Assembly (NCBI RefSeq): GCF_964204865.1
Contig: NC_135254.1
Coordinates: 18,419,001-18,483,000 of the forward strand
Direction of reading: 5' to 3'
From: Styela clava
Lineage: Eukaryota > Chordata > Ascidiacea > Stolidobranchia > Styelidae
Length of the DNA stretch: 64,000 nt
Both the position numbers and the translations under genes were made by a program. Below the pieces are notes generated by a model that saw only the letters and a program-made list of their open reading frames with translations, made no database searches and was not told where the DNA came from. How positions within the stretch are numbered: position 1 is the stretch's first letter; every line of letters begins with the position of its first letter. Below, piece by piece: positions 1 through 15,200 of the stretch.

Positions 1-231
1 TTGGTCCACGCTTAAACATGTTTTTCTTTAGCATGCTACATCGTATTAGTAGAAAGTAGACTCAGCTGCAAAATATAATCAAATTTCTAATCTTTTATAG
101 CAAAATGTCAAATTGGGTAAATTGAGAACTCTGTAAGGTCGTTTTGCAATTTCAATTCTGTAATTACTCGAAAACCAGCGAAGGACAAAGTATATTTTTA
201 GTGATCTACATGTGCTTTCCACAAGCTGTTC
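1..231. other. Upstream flank of receptor A
   Basis: AT-rich sequence before the first receptor A exon. A TATTTTTAG splice-acceptor-like site ends at 201, so 202-231 may be 5' untranslated sequence joined to an exon or leader from elsewhere. I see no TATA box or other promoter element that I would defend. Confidence 0.4.
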
Positions 232-3200
232 ATGGATATGGATTTACAAAATGTCACGACTCGAAATACAGGATATGTTCCTCTTTCGGAACTGGACTAC
301 ATTGTAATAGATTCAAAGGTCAGATAGATCGTATATATTATAACTCTTCCTGATCAATTTCAATAGCCTTTTTTGTAACCGACAATCAGTTTTGTTTCAC
401 TATATAATTATGTATAATCATAAATATAATTAATTAAACGCTGGATAATGCCGGTGTTTCATACCTTCACATTGAATAATGAGATCAGACAATTAACCAA
501 TGGTATGGCTCATCTGTGTTTATGGGCTGGAATACTTCAGGTTTTGCATTTTACGAAACCAATTTAATACATCTGAAAAAGGTGGCAAACATAGAATATC
601 AATCAGATATTTTAATACCTTTAAAGTCAAACAGTTAAAATTTTATATATGCACTATCCATTAGGCCAGTTGAAAAATATTCATTTCCCGCATGAATAGT
701 TCGATAATTATGTAGCTGTTTTATGTCATAAAAGCTGTATCTTTGTACAAACAAGAGGCTTTCCAACTTGAGTAAACGACACGGAACACAAGTAGCGTTA
801 AGAAAATATGAGCCCAATCATTATATTTCAAAATATTTAATTTAACGGAACCAAGATCTTGTTAGGCAGCAATGTTTGTTACAAGGAAATAGATAACATG
901 TAATCCATGCTACATGTATTCAGTTTGGAATTTATTCGTCGACTTTTTCAAATACATATATGTTTTCAAATACTATGTGTCTGTCCAATTGAAAAGTATA
1001 TCGAAGACACACTAAAAGTTGCTAGTTTAGTCACAGAAGTACAGTTTATTTTGTGCGTTCAAGTTATGTAAGAAACAATTCCGAGTGTTCAAATTTCGAT
1101 AACAGATATATAATAAACACTTGGTATAAAGGGTGCTAAACAAACAAATGTTGTGAAGCTTATTTTGTGCTTTGTCAAAGCTGGTTCCATGACTAATGCA
1201 TTGAGTTACTACATTTATTAAATACAATCTGTGTCAAATAGGACTGAACTTTGACGAATATTTTTTATATAAACGCCACGAAAAAAGATTGATCCTTCTT
1301 TAAACTGCAAGCTCCAAGAATATCCTGTAATATGATTATATGATTCCATAATTATATCTATATCGACATATGTAGCAACCGGTCGATGCAGAATTTAAAC
1401 AAAGATTGTCCAGCAACGTCTCCCACAAATTAAAATGCAATTATACTCAGCTGTACAAACTATCTGCAGCAATGAAATGCAGAATTTATTACCATTTTGC
1501 CAGACCGTCGCCCCAGCATAAATTACGTAAAAAGACTCCGTGAGAAAAGAGTGTCGAATTTATTTATTATATAATTTTAATTTTAATACTGATGCACGAG
1601 ACGTTTCTTGTTTATTCATTTTAGGTTATGGTATTTGTTGAGGACAACATCTCCGTTTTTTCATCAGCACTTACTATTAAACTATATAAGTGTAAATGTT
1701 ATAGTTTGTAAAGATTTTTTGTGATATGTTAATAAACACATGTAAATGTAATTCAATTCGAACTATAAGCGTTTGAGGAAAAATCTTTGGATTAAAAAAC
1801 TCATGCTTCTATCATTTTAAAATAAATTGGATGATTCGTATATAAATTAATTATATAAATTAAGTAGTACACGAGTTACGCCGTAAAATGGCATTCAATT
1901 TTTTTTTTCAAATACCAAATGTGACGTGATGCTTATGTTTATAATACAACAAGCGTAGACTCATCTCTTTTGTTGACGTAAAATTTCCTATCTATGGAAT
2001 GTGAACAGAATACTGACAACTAACAACCTTTTTCATGATCTTCGATACCTCCACTTATAGGTTAAATAATCTATTTGTTAGCAGTTTGCATAACATATTT
2101 ATTCTCCGTTTATATAAACGTGGTTGAATAAAAAATTCTGAGAGCATATCTCAATTCTCAATACATTTTCTCATTGAATCATATATATCTATTTCCATTT
2201 TCCATTTTCAGAAAGCATTGCCTATACCTTGTCTTATGTTTGCTCTTGGAGTGTTGGGGAACATGCTTGGTATCGTTTCTCTGGTAAGGTATAAGTACAG
2301 AAGAGCTCGTCCTCACAGTCCACTCACTTGCTCCTCAGCTTACACTCCTTCTCCAAATTTTCGTGAGAAAAATGGTGATAGATCAAGGGATGTTTCTGAT
2401 TTCAATCATCAACAAAGAAAAGTTTCTACGGGAATGCGTAATAAAAATGGTAATTTTGCCTGGTTTTATATATTTATAGTTTTCTTGTGCGTTAGAAAAC
2501 CAGTGTGCTATCTAAATTCAATAGCATGTAATTGGTAAAAATGGCTGAAATGTTACCAAATTTTCTCACACAATTTTATATTAGTAACACTGATATTGAA
2601 ATGCTAATTTTAAAGGCGAAATTTGTTATACATATCATATAAAAATCTATTTTTAGATCATATGCTATTAAAGATTGAAACAATTTTTGTTGTAAATCAA
2701 TGACTTCATATACTTCGTAAATACCAGCATATAGTGGTCATCACAGTCATTCCTTTATCAAAACAAAATGATATGCTGAAATTAAACTGTTGTTTGATAT
2801 GAAGACATATTTTCAATGGTTTAAAACGTGAGTAAGTGTGAGTAACAAAAGAACGCTGTGGCATTTCACCTGATTATAATATACCACTTTTCGAATTTTT
2901 TAATAGTATAAAATAGAACAGATCCTTTGAGTGCGTATTTTGTTTTTTAACAAAAATGCTATGTTATTTATCTTGCTTTGTTCAATGAAACTTCTTTTTG
3001 CGTATACCCCAAGTTCAACCACAAAGCGGCTTTATTGTTGAGCCGATAAACAGCAGTGAAGTCGTCATTGGAACCACAAACCACGATACAATTATTGACA
3101 TGCAAAACAGTTTGAGAATTTGGTTATGTTGATTTATTACTCGCAATAAATCACTGTCTACTTCTAAATGCTGATTCGCGTATATAATAAATAGCAGCGA

Positions 3201-6200
3201 TGACATAATAAGCTATGCCCATGTAAGGTTGTAAATAATGTAACAATAAGTGCAATAAAGATTTTAAAATTCAAATATGCTTCTAACGAACTTGAGAACG
3301 GACACACAACCTGACTCAAATACTGTCGTAGTTTTTTTCTTACATAAACGCAACTTCACACTTGCATTAATTTTGCTTGTACACGTGCTTTATGTTATTT
3401 GCTCTGTTAAAACGCGTCCTGGCGGGTTTAGAGAAGAGAAAAATGATTATTCACACATGAAACACATGTATATAGAACCGGAATTGCAATACTGGTTAAG
3501 CAGGAACAAAGGTTTAAGATGGCTTATTACTGCGCGACCGAACCGAAAAATATAATCCCAAACTGAAATAAAAAAGATATTGACCTTTGCGATCATATTT
3601 TTAATAGAAATGTATGTAATATTTTATCATTTTTAGAATAGTAATTCAAACTGACTATGAGGAATATTTGCAATATTGATCCAATAGCAAGTTCAAATTT
3701 TAAATAGCAACGCACATTCATATCTTATAGACCGCGAATTGTTTTCTATACATACCTATTACAGAAAATTTTCAAGTCAATTGATCCGTAACATATATAT
3801 ATTTGAGCTCACAACGTGACATTTTGGGGTACTCCCGGAGTATGTGTAACAGGTTAGGGTTGAGTCATAATTTTGTTCTGATTTCCCTATTTTAGTTCTA
3901 TTACGAGTTATGGAACTGTCTGTGTTAGCCAAGTGAATACACCCCATGTTCATAGTAATCAATTACTTTACACAACTTGATGTAAAGTAGACGAACAAAA
4001 TTAGTCACTTCCATATTGGTACACATACTTCTGGTTCTTGAGCCCCCATTTTTGTGTATATTTCATCCTGTCTTTTTCACGTTTGGATAATGTATATCAA
4101 GGGTAATATCTTTAGGTTGGATATTGTTTACAATTATAACTTTTCTTTGTTTGTTACTTAATATTTAGAACTTTTATTTGGGTAGTGAATTGCAATCTCT
4201 TGAAAAAAGCAGAGCAAAGTAGAGCATGGGAAGCAACTAAAAATTTAGAAGTCCACTCGTGTTTTAAGGAGAATAATGCCTATCTTACATTTTGGAAATA
4301 CGGGATTAGTACATTTTGTGCAAAGTAGAAATTACCCCATACTCTGTGAAAATCGACATTTGCAAGTCGACAGTAATCGCCACATTGTGGTATTTTATCG
4401 ACATTTATATTTCGTATCCGAAGGCGGGTATCTAAGTAATACCACGTGTTGCGACCATATAGTAAGTAAAGGCTTCTAGCAAAATTGTCGTAATTCAGTG
4501 AATTTTATCGTAAATCCAAATGCTTTATTTCTCATAACTGTAGTTTAACTGAAATAGGCCTTTGTACAAGATGAGCATATTGTGATTTAGTCGATTTTTT
4601 GAAGTTCGATATACGATACCGGCACCTGTACGTGAAAATTTATAAACAGTTGAGAAGCAACATTCTCCTAAGACATAATTCTAGGAATCTTAAAATGGTA
4701 TATGTCCTAATACGGATCACATAAGAATCGTGCTATAGCGTGACAATTCGGCAATATTTCATACCTGAACGTGGATAATTACACGAATAAATCAAGGGTA
4801 TAATGACGATAATGAATGGTTTGTCATGAGTCTAACAGCATCAATTTGTTGAAACTTCATGTTGAATACCTGAAATAATAATACTTGATAATTTTTGTGA
4901 CGTATAAAATGTATTCCACAAGAATCCACTTTGTGCGAATGTGTAAAATTTCGAGGTCGCAAATTTTAGTGATATATCGAAGTAAAATTGTGCGTTATTT
5001 GTTAAAAACAGAATGGATCTAATCAAACAAATGGTTATAATAGCATTGCTTTTATGTCGGATATATAGCTGAAACCCTTTCTTTTGTCATTATGTATATG
5101 AGAAATGTTTGTACATGTATGTCTTTGTTCTTGCTTCTGTCGATAAATTTCATTACAGGGGGATGGATCCATGTGTAATAATGATAGCCCTGGCAAATCC
5201 TTTGTCTGTCTGTATATTCTCAATTACCTCACACAGATACCACCATAATTTGCCCTTTAAACGATTTCACGTTCAATTTCCCAATAATTAATAACCCGCA
5301 ATGTACTCATAGTTGAAGTAGTCATGGTTCAAACGAATGTCTTTTTTGAGAATGTGCCGTCCTCAGGATGAGTGGCACAAACATGACAGCCAATCGTAGC
5401 TAAAAAAAAAGTAAATCTTTCTGGTAGGGACACGTAACTTCCTAAACACTAGAAAAAGTGGGGATCTGTTATTCAATTTTTTTAAGCTGAAATAATGGCC
5501 ATTTGAAATTTGTATGAATGACATCAAGCCGCCATCTAAGGCATTTTATCTTATAGTGATGTGTATGATGTATTCAATTATACTCACGGGTTAAGTTACG
5601 TTTTAATGTCTTTTTACTTTGTTGTTTGCAATAAACAGTCTGCGTATGCGTCATTCGACAGTTTGGACCACATATTATATGAAAAACAAGATTTACACAA
5701 ATCAAATCGCTTGGTTGTGGCATTGTTATTTGGTACAGATATAATTTACATACAGTTTACAAATCCTGATGTCATTACATCTCCTTCTTTTTGATCATTC
5801 CGAATAATTGGGTGTCGTGACAAGCTAAGCCTCGCAAAAGTGAAATTACAAGCGTATTAGTGACTGAACCGAATAGAAAAAAAAAGTATTTTCCATAATC
5901 CCATGGCTGAAAATTTTATGAAATTATATTAAACGCCGAGTAACAGGCTTCAATTATTTATATAAAAAATAGGTCTATTGAAATTTATTCTCCGAGATAA
6001 TTTATGTGTGTAATTTTTGTTGGAAGTTATTTTTGTATTATAGTTCAGTGTAGAACCCTTTCATTGAATAGTTATAGTTGTGTAAAATATACCTATGCAA
6101 ATATGGATTCTTCGTAACCCATGCAATGTTATCATGTTTAATAAACACTTCTATTTTCGATTAGAATTTGCTCATTAGAATTACGTGCTACACATTAATT

Positions 6201-9200
6201 TGTTAATTTTATGAGTAGAGTTTTTATATGTTTTTTCATTCAGAATACGTTATTATTTTATATTTTAATGTCTTTTCGCCTACATTTTCAGATATTTTAC
6301 CCGGAACGAAACGACGCAGAAAAAATAAGTTTGGACCGTTTCATACACTTGTACTTGCTCTTATAGCGGTTGACTTGGCTGGAAATTTAGCCACTTCTCC
6401 AGTTACACTATATTTGTATGCAACGAACACTACCATCAAGGTAAACAAAAACGTAGTTTACTTCCTATTTATATGAGAGGTAACATTAAGCATAAAATTT
6501 TTGAACTTTGTCGAACTTTTATATAAAAGGACCATTTAATTCAATAGAGTAATTTCAGCAACATGTCCCATGGAATCCAAAACTCGAACAGTACAATAAC
6601 TGCATGAAGTTACATTAATAAATAATTGGTTTTTAGTTCTCGAAATGAAATGAAAATATACCAAAATCATACACCTATGATCAAACACAAACTGCGAGTG
6701 CGTGTTTGCTGCATATTAAATCCACGTTTGACAAGAAGAAGCTAAAACCAAACGTTTGGGATAAGAAACTTGACGTAATCTATTTCAAAATATTACAAAT
6801 CAAAAATTCTTGCGCCAGCTTTCAATCAGTGAAACTTGTGTTTATGGAGGTTGAAAAACTTATAGCATGAGAAACAACAGCGGTTTCTTAATATTATTAA
6901 ATCCAGTTGAAAAACAAGATCTTGAAAAGGTAATAAAAGCAACCAATTGCCATGCATTTCATGCTAATAAATAATGCGGAATACATTAAAGTAATATTCC
7001 ATGAAAATGCAATATTGAATCGATTTGAATATGCAAAAGTGATGAAATTTCGACGTGAATCATGGAATAACAAAACAAATTACATTTTAGTAAATATTTG
7101 CATCAGTAGTTATTCGCCGCCCATCTAAAATTTTGGTCAAAACAATTGAGCTTTGGGACTGAGCAGTCTACCATTACCGTCAGTACAAGACACTCATGTG
7201 TCTCTTTAATTGGCCACGAATTGGCGCAAAATTATTTTATTCAAAAAATCAAATTTATGTAAATTGATTTTGTTCACCCAGGCGGCAGGGGGAGACGCTC
7301 TTTGCAATTATAGTGCATTCGCAATGATGTTTTTTGGTATCGTGACGATGGCATCACTGACAACGATGGCAATCGAACGCGTGTTGAGTATACAATGTCC
7401 GTATTTTTATCATCGACATGTGACGTCACGTACGGTAAGTTTTTAATGTTTGTTTATCATGTAATTCAGTAAGCAATTTTGGTTTTTCCGCATATGAGTG
7501 TCCGCAGTTTTGAGAAATTCCATCAGCCAAAGCATTGGCCTGGTACCCTATTTTCTCATATAATTGCAAATACACCAAAACGGGTCATAAATGATTCAAA
7601 AAGTCATCTGAGTTTGTTTTTTCTTACTTGTCGAAAGTACAAAAGAAAGTTCTAGGCGAAACGAATAACATGGACATAAGACGATTTCACGCTGCTATAA
7701 TTTTTATTTCAGGTCATTTTTGTACATACCAAATTCAAACAATTTTGCGAATTAGAACGATAAATCTATTCGGAGCATGACCAATTGGCCTACTTAAGAG
7801 TTCCGAAACCGCTGATTGTGGACACAGACGGACCTTCCGTATATACAAATCAATTCTATCAACGTAACTCGACGATGATCTCAGTTTAGACCAAGTTAAC
7901 ACTTTTGTCAAACAAGATCCATATATGCATCGCGTCAATGGCCCACGATTCACCTTCGACTTGTGCTTGAAACAATGATTCTTGATAACCTAGATCTAAT
8001 TTTGTTAATCCCTTTCAGACAATAAAAAGAACCATCGTAGACTTGGCACATTTTCAGTTTTAAAAAGCTAATAATAACAAGTGCGTTTGGTGCTTTAGTG
8101 AAATGCCAATCACTCTTCTTTCAGCACGTGCAAAAGTCTTTTTAATCCCATTCCTAAATAATCCATAAAAATTTGTATTATGTGTCATTTTAATTTTGAA
8201 ATTAACAAAAAGAAAGCTTGATATACCATGAGAACTTATTCCAAATATTCCAGCTTAAGAAACTAATATATTATTTATAAAGTAAATCGGCATGAATACA
8301 TACATTTAACACAATGTGTTACTTTGGCTCAAGTAGTCTTATCATTCATTGTCGAGAACGTAAAGTAAAATATCATTAGAGATGGGCGACAGCGACATTG
8401 TGAAATTCTTAACCTAACAGAGGCTGATTTAATTGAATGAATACATCGTTATCGACCGGTTTGTAATATACCTTGTCACTTTTTTCCTCTTTTACTGTTC
8501 CGTATCCTTTAAAACTAAATCATCTGTCTGGGTTTTATATCCACCATTCAATATCTTCAAAAAAATTGTAGAAAATATTATTATTATTGAAATTTTCAGC
8601 ATCACTCGGGATTTTACACAAGATTTTTCGCTTTGAAATTATATAAAATCAATTCTTATTGGATTCATAGTACTTTGTGGTGGTTCAATGCAACAGGAAC
8701 GTTGCTAGTTTCTCAGTGATGCGGTTAGAAGACATGATTTTTATGTCGTCCATTATACGTGACATGCAATATTTATCCCATACACAACAAGTCCATTAAA
8801 GTAGAGATCTTTGAAATCACCAGTGAATAAATCAGACATGATAAAAATACGGTAGGTCTACTTGTACTTGCTCGAACTATCATTATTTTCGATTCACGGT
8901 TTTGGTAAATGTGACAGCGATATACTGTGAAAAAAGAATTATATTAGTAGTATTTTCAAAACAATCTTTATTGTGCTAAACATGTGGGTCGTGGTTGACG
9001 GTGTGATTCCTTCGATTAATTGTATATATGGTCTTGATCTGATAGGGAAAGAATCAAGGGTATCTTTTTAAATATAACAAAAACGAACTTTTAACTGAAC
9101 AAACCCTGAAATTGGTATAATTATTTGAAATTTGGAGGTAATCCTGAACGCTAATATGATCTAAATCAATAAAATAGTGTTTATTCTTCACGCAGAATGT

Positions 9201-12200
9201 GTAATCTTTTGTTTTAATTTACTTACCTAAAAGGTTTTTAGAAACAAAATCTTTGTTTAAAAACTCAAAACAATAGTCGAAATTCTGAGAATCGTTCAAA
9301 ATTTCAAATTTTCCTGAACTTTCTTTCACGTTGTTTTGGATAACCCGGAAAATTCGCTAATTCAATATCCAAAAATTTAGGTATGCAAATTTTTTTTATA
9401 TTAAATTTTGAATCAACATCGCAATATACAGACTTTGATAAAAATTTTGTATGATCATAGATGATCAAGAACTAATTACAATTGCATTGCGAATCGTATC
9501 ATTAGCTTTATAAGTACTGGCCACATATGGTCAAGTGACAATTGAGTTTTGAAAAACTTGTTTGCATGATAAATCCGTGAAAGAGGGTTGAGGATTATAT
9601 TATACGGCGAGATGGGTAAACAATCTAATTACTGATAACATTGGCATTATTACTATGAGATCAATAAAATAAAAATATTTTCAGTAATTCCTAATACACA
9701 ACCCGAAAAGAGTCAATAACTATTTCGAATTATTAAAACCGCTCTTGTTGTAGAGTCTGTAATGTCGACCATCGTCTGCGCCGCAGACTTTGCGGTGTAT
9801 CTCTCCAGTTTGAGAGCATTATTGGGTGTAGAACAAAAATTTGAAGACAATTGTAGTTGAATTAATTCCTATTCAACAACTTTTACAAATAAAACACTTA
9901 ACGAAAGTCACAATGTTCAACTTGAAGTATGAATTTTTAATTTGGAATGTGCTTCAAGTTGTCATCGCTGGTCTCAACGACTTTCAAGATTGACATTACG
10001 ACTTTGTACTTAATTTCTGCCTTTGGAAATTCCCACCCTGCAAATTTTTTATATTGGGAGCATACAATAATTATTTAATTTCGATGTTGGTGTTAATGGC
10101 AAATATATTGAATCTGACACAATATTATTAATTACTACAATATGGCAACCATGACATATTTTTTATTTCTATTAGTTATTAATTTTTAGTACTGCCAGCT
10201 GAACAAATTGATGTAATTCAAGACGTAACCACGGATTTCAAGAAAAATACTCAAAAAAATTATCTTCAAAGTTGCTGTTAGAACATACCGTGCACAACTT
10301 TTCGTATCAAATTATCAAGTTGTAAAAACAATTCAGTCGGTAATACTATAAAATATCCATGGTATCCAACTACAAAAATAGTTTCCTAACGTATAACATA
10401 TCGATGTCTCGATCATAATTGTTTTCAAATGTACAATAAACCTATTGTGTAAAACAGGCGTGGCGAAAGGAATTTCGAATTCAATGGATAATTTATGGTA
10501 ATTTTATGCACGTTTTCTTCATGGATAAAGACTCTAAATCTAATACATTTGCCAGTGGTTTTCATATTAATTTCAACTTTACGGCTAACAATCTAAACAG
10601 AGCCAGATTAATAATACCAAATAAGTGCATTTGAATAAGGTGCTAAGAAACCTTTCAAATTTTAGGTCTTTGAAAACGTAGTTATATGGGTAAACGTAGA
10701 TAGGTATAATATGCTCGCAAGGTTGAAATTTGGGTATCTGGAGTTGGTCTTCTCATTCCGCGTTAAATCGTCATGTATTCTGGTCTGAAATATTAAGCTC
10801 AGTTTATATTATTGGGAAAATATTATTAACGCATTACTAAGTTTTATCTGTGAATAATCTGATCATTGAGATATTATTTTTAACTCATTTCTAAGAATTT
10901 TCAGTTCTATCATATTATTATTCTAAATACTAAACCTTTTATTATATCCTAATGAACGGTGTCAGATTGAAAATATTATTTTTTTATTGCTGTACAGTCT
11001 ACAGAAAATATTGCAGATACGCTTTTACCAATCTATTTTACGTGCTGAAAGTTTTTGCCAGCAAAAATTATTAGCTGCTAAAATTTTGTACGCAATCTCA
11101 TTTTAAAAGCACCACCCAGCTTGAACTAATGTTAAAATAATAGGCTTAAATTTGCCACAAATCTAATTTTTTTCATATAATGTTTAATTAAAGTGATCTT
11201 TGTCGATTTGTTGCTTTGTTCGCCTCATGTATGATAAGATGAGGTGTTTTCAAAAAATTTTATCAATGCAAACCTAATTCAAGAAATCAAGATGACATAT
11301 ACACGCAGTACATATACACGTCTACTTAAAAGTTTCGTGATACTAAATCAATTTCAGCACTTCAAAATGATTTATTATGAACACTCGCAGGGATATAAGT
11401 GCTCCGTGAACTTTAAAAGAACCTCATTTTTTCAAAAAAATCTACTTCACGCATTATCAAATAATTGGTATTATGAACGACATAGAAACTAGATAATATT
11501 TGAGTTCTGAATCATGAACTGCATTGTTATTGTCGCATTTCAGCCAAAATTTAAATAAAAATTGTTCTCAATCACGATTCATCCACTAAATTACACGGTG
11601 AAAATGTAATCGACCATAATGTCGTCTATCATTCAATTTACTCTTCTTCGTTGTTGGAAATCTTCATAAATTCAATTTAGAATTTTTTAAATTTTTCTGA
11701 TTTTTTGACCCCAGGGTCAAAATCATTTATCTGAATTAGAGAGAAATTATTTGCACTTGAAATAACCCAATATTTGTGGCCATGGTGGTCGAAATATAAT
11801 ACCTTTGTTCTATCTTAATTCAGGCAAATATCGCAATTTTAATCATTCTCGTGTCATCGACTATCTTCTCGGCTTTACCTTCTATGGGATTTGGAACAGT
11901 TCGCCCAATGTTTCCATATACTTGGTGTTTTGCAGACTGGCAAGCTAAAGAACCAAAAGCTATGGTAATGATAGATTACAAAATCTAGCTTTAACTGTTC
12001 GGTGCATTTCATCTGTGAAATTATTATATAATATAATCATTCCACTGTTGCTTATCTTGTATAATTGTGCGTTACAATCGTATTTTTTTCGCCTAATATG
12101 TGTCAATTTATATTTAAAAATGTTTTTGATCGACGACTCGGCACTTATGTTATTCATTTTAGAAAACGACTCAACCTGCATCCAGCCTTGTTGTCAAGGT

Positions 12201-15200
12201 ATCATCAAATGTGAAGTTTTCAGTTTTAGGAATTCCCATCTACATAAAGTACACGAAACATCTCTCGCGACCAAAACATTTGTTTGTAAATGTCACCTAT
12301 GTCATGTATGTTAAATGAGTGATGATGCGTCAAAATAACGATTGAAATTCAAATAGAATGTTTTTTTCAATAATTGATTGATATTTTAAAAGTGTAAATT
12401 TACTGATTCTTAGCGCAGATAATCCATGTATTTTATCTTCTGCTACAAGTACATCATGCTTGCGACACAATTGTTTCTAAATTTACAAAGAGATCTCATA
12501 TTATTCGGTTTTAAGCCTCAATTAATTATTTATTCAGAACTATACCTCCGACTGCCGAGAACAGAAAAAAATCCGATGTAAATCATTTAATTCTGGGTAT
12601 TTGAGACAAGAATTTTGAGCTTTTAGGCTAAAGTTGAAACAAAAATTCAATCATCATTTTGGGGAAATACATTGCTCTTATCACTAATGATCTTAAAATG
12701 TACAATAGTATTAGCAAAACTTGCCAGCCATTTGCATAATTTATTATTTATTCGATTTTTTCAGTAGAAAATGAACTTAACGCAACACATCACAAATTAA
12801 TGAAAGTGAAAATAGATTTCTATTAATATATCGCGATTTTTTCACTCTTGATACGTTAATACCTTACATTGCAGGATGGATACGCCTCGTTATATTAATT
12901 TGAATATTCGATCGCCTGAGCTCTCTATTTTTTTAATCAAGCTTGGTACGAAATACCAATCTACAAGTTCAGATATGGTCCGAACCAGGCCAATAAAATA
13001 GCTTTAACTATTTTCATGTTCTGTAACTATAAGAATCACAAGATGATTAGAATAAATGATTTAAAAATGTTTGCTTATTGTATTTATATATATAGCCCTA
13101 ATTTAAATCTGGCCTGAAATGCTTGGTTTGGGTTACGTATCTGCCAGACATCATGATGCATTCAATTTATATGATAATAGTTTTGTTTTTTTTAATTTCT
13201 AGTCACTGTTTAAACTTGCGATAATACGATTGTTTAATAATTATAAGCTTCGTGATTGCAAATTTGGTTGATATTCAGTATTGACTTTCTACCTATAGAT
13301 ATATATATATGTTCTAATCGTTTTCAGGCTTTCAACTTTATATATGCAATAAGCGGAATAATCATGATATTCACAACATTAATATGCAATATTATTGTAG
13401 TCGTCGGATTATTTAAAATGAAATCACGGTAAGATATATCGTTTACTGTATGTTAAATAAATATTTCGTAAAAAATTGGGACACTTTTGAGTTGTATTCA
13501 TTCACTTGAATTGATAATTCGAACTCATAATTATGAATACTTCTAAAAATCGATTCCGGGCCGGAGTTGTTGGAATAATAGTTCGTTATTCGTGACAGTG
13601 ACAACTTAAATTAAGATCTTTTTGCTCTTCTTTGTAGTTAGATATGTTCACTTCATGTCTGCTTTTGGTTTGTAATGCTGCTTTAAGTGGCTTGGCAAAA
13701 GTAACAAAAAAATTCAGTTATCTTCAAGAATGCAATTTTAACATGCCCTCAATTAAAAAATTGGGCGCGAAGCTTTTAGTGCTGTAATGTTTTGTCACAG
13801 TTGTGTGCAAAATTCATTATAGAATTATGGAAACGTGACTTTTTTGTTGCATTATTTACAAATTTGCAAGTGAACTATCGGAAAGATCTAAAAGTTAAGA
13901 TAAAGTTAAGTACGGTAATTAATGTGGAACGCCATTAGGTGTAAATTATTGCCAACAACTTGTGATTTATTTTATGCAAATTTAGTAAAGTGATTCGAAA
14001 GTTGAAATGCATTAACAATGTATTTTTTTGTGCAGAATGGCAACCGTGCACGGAAGACGAAAATCCACCGTTCGAAGGGAAACACAAATGATAATCCAGC
14101 TTATCGTTATGACTTGTATTTACCTGATATGCTGGCTACCATTAATGGTAAATGAATGACCATTATTAATTAGTTCATAGTTTGTTGTTGTTTGGTATTT
14201 GGTATATTTGGTATATTGTCAAGCGATAGAAGCAGTGTTCCATAACATCAAAGTAGGATAATTTCTCTTTTCCGTTATTGTTAGATGAGAATTACACGGG
14301 GCTTAAATATCACTGGTTGCTCCAATCTTTGTTCGACCAGCTAACGCACTGTACGTTGACGTTTCCGTCACGCAGTATTTGCGTCAAATAAACCAATGCG
14401 CTTACGTACGACGTTAAACTCCTTCGAGAGTTCACCCAAGGACGTAAACTATTTTGTGATCCAAAATTGACGAAGTGTGGGACATCAATAGATTTTCTTA
14501 CGTTTAGGTATTGTTACCATCACGCCGTTTTTTCACATTTATTTCGGAAAGAATAATTACGTCACAGCCATCCATTTATTCGGATCATTCGTCATCATTC
14601 TGCTCAATATTGAATATAGAGAAAGTTAGGGAGTCATCACCTCAATTTTTTATTTGTAGCTAGGGTCACGCCCATTTTAGCCATTTAGTTGCTAAACAGT
14701 ATATAAGCAACATATCTCAAAAATCGAAATCAATATTATTCTGATGTCAGACATGAAAAAATGAGCCAACTACTGGATAAAAACGACATCAATACTTAAC
14801 AACCATATTTTTAATCTTTACAGTCATTAGTAAAACCGAAACAGGGTTGGTTCTTAACGATTTTCAATTTGATATTTTAGATTTGAAATTCCATGCTTTG
14901 TCCTTACTTTAGTTTACTTAGAATATGTTGACCCGGGTATTGGACCTGATTCGCGATTTATATGAGATAAAAACAAAGCGTACAGTGGGTCGTAGTTTTC
15001 TCTATCCTTGCTATTTTCACTATTGTCTCACGTTTGTGACCTTGCTTCGAACAAGGTGTCGCCTACATAAAAATGCATATGTGCAGTGACATACGCGGTC
15101 GCAAACATATAAACCCATTCATTTTTATACACTTACATGTCAAGTAGAGCAGTGGTTCCCAACCTTTTTTTCAGGCGACCCAGTGACCGAAACAAGTGAC

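Noticed and set aside
3277-3555. Possible GnRH-like peptide: QYWLS followed by RNKGLR in a frame with a hydrophobic N-terminal part
   Set aside because: Residues do not fit the GnRH pattern (no Ser at position 4, no Pro before Gly), there is only one weak processing site, and no exon support.
11244-11492. 82-codon + strand frame in receptor A intron 4
   Set aside because: Composition is that of AT-rich intron DNA; no motif, no splice or start context.
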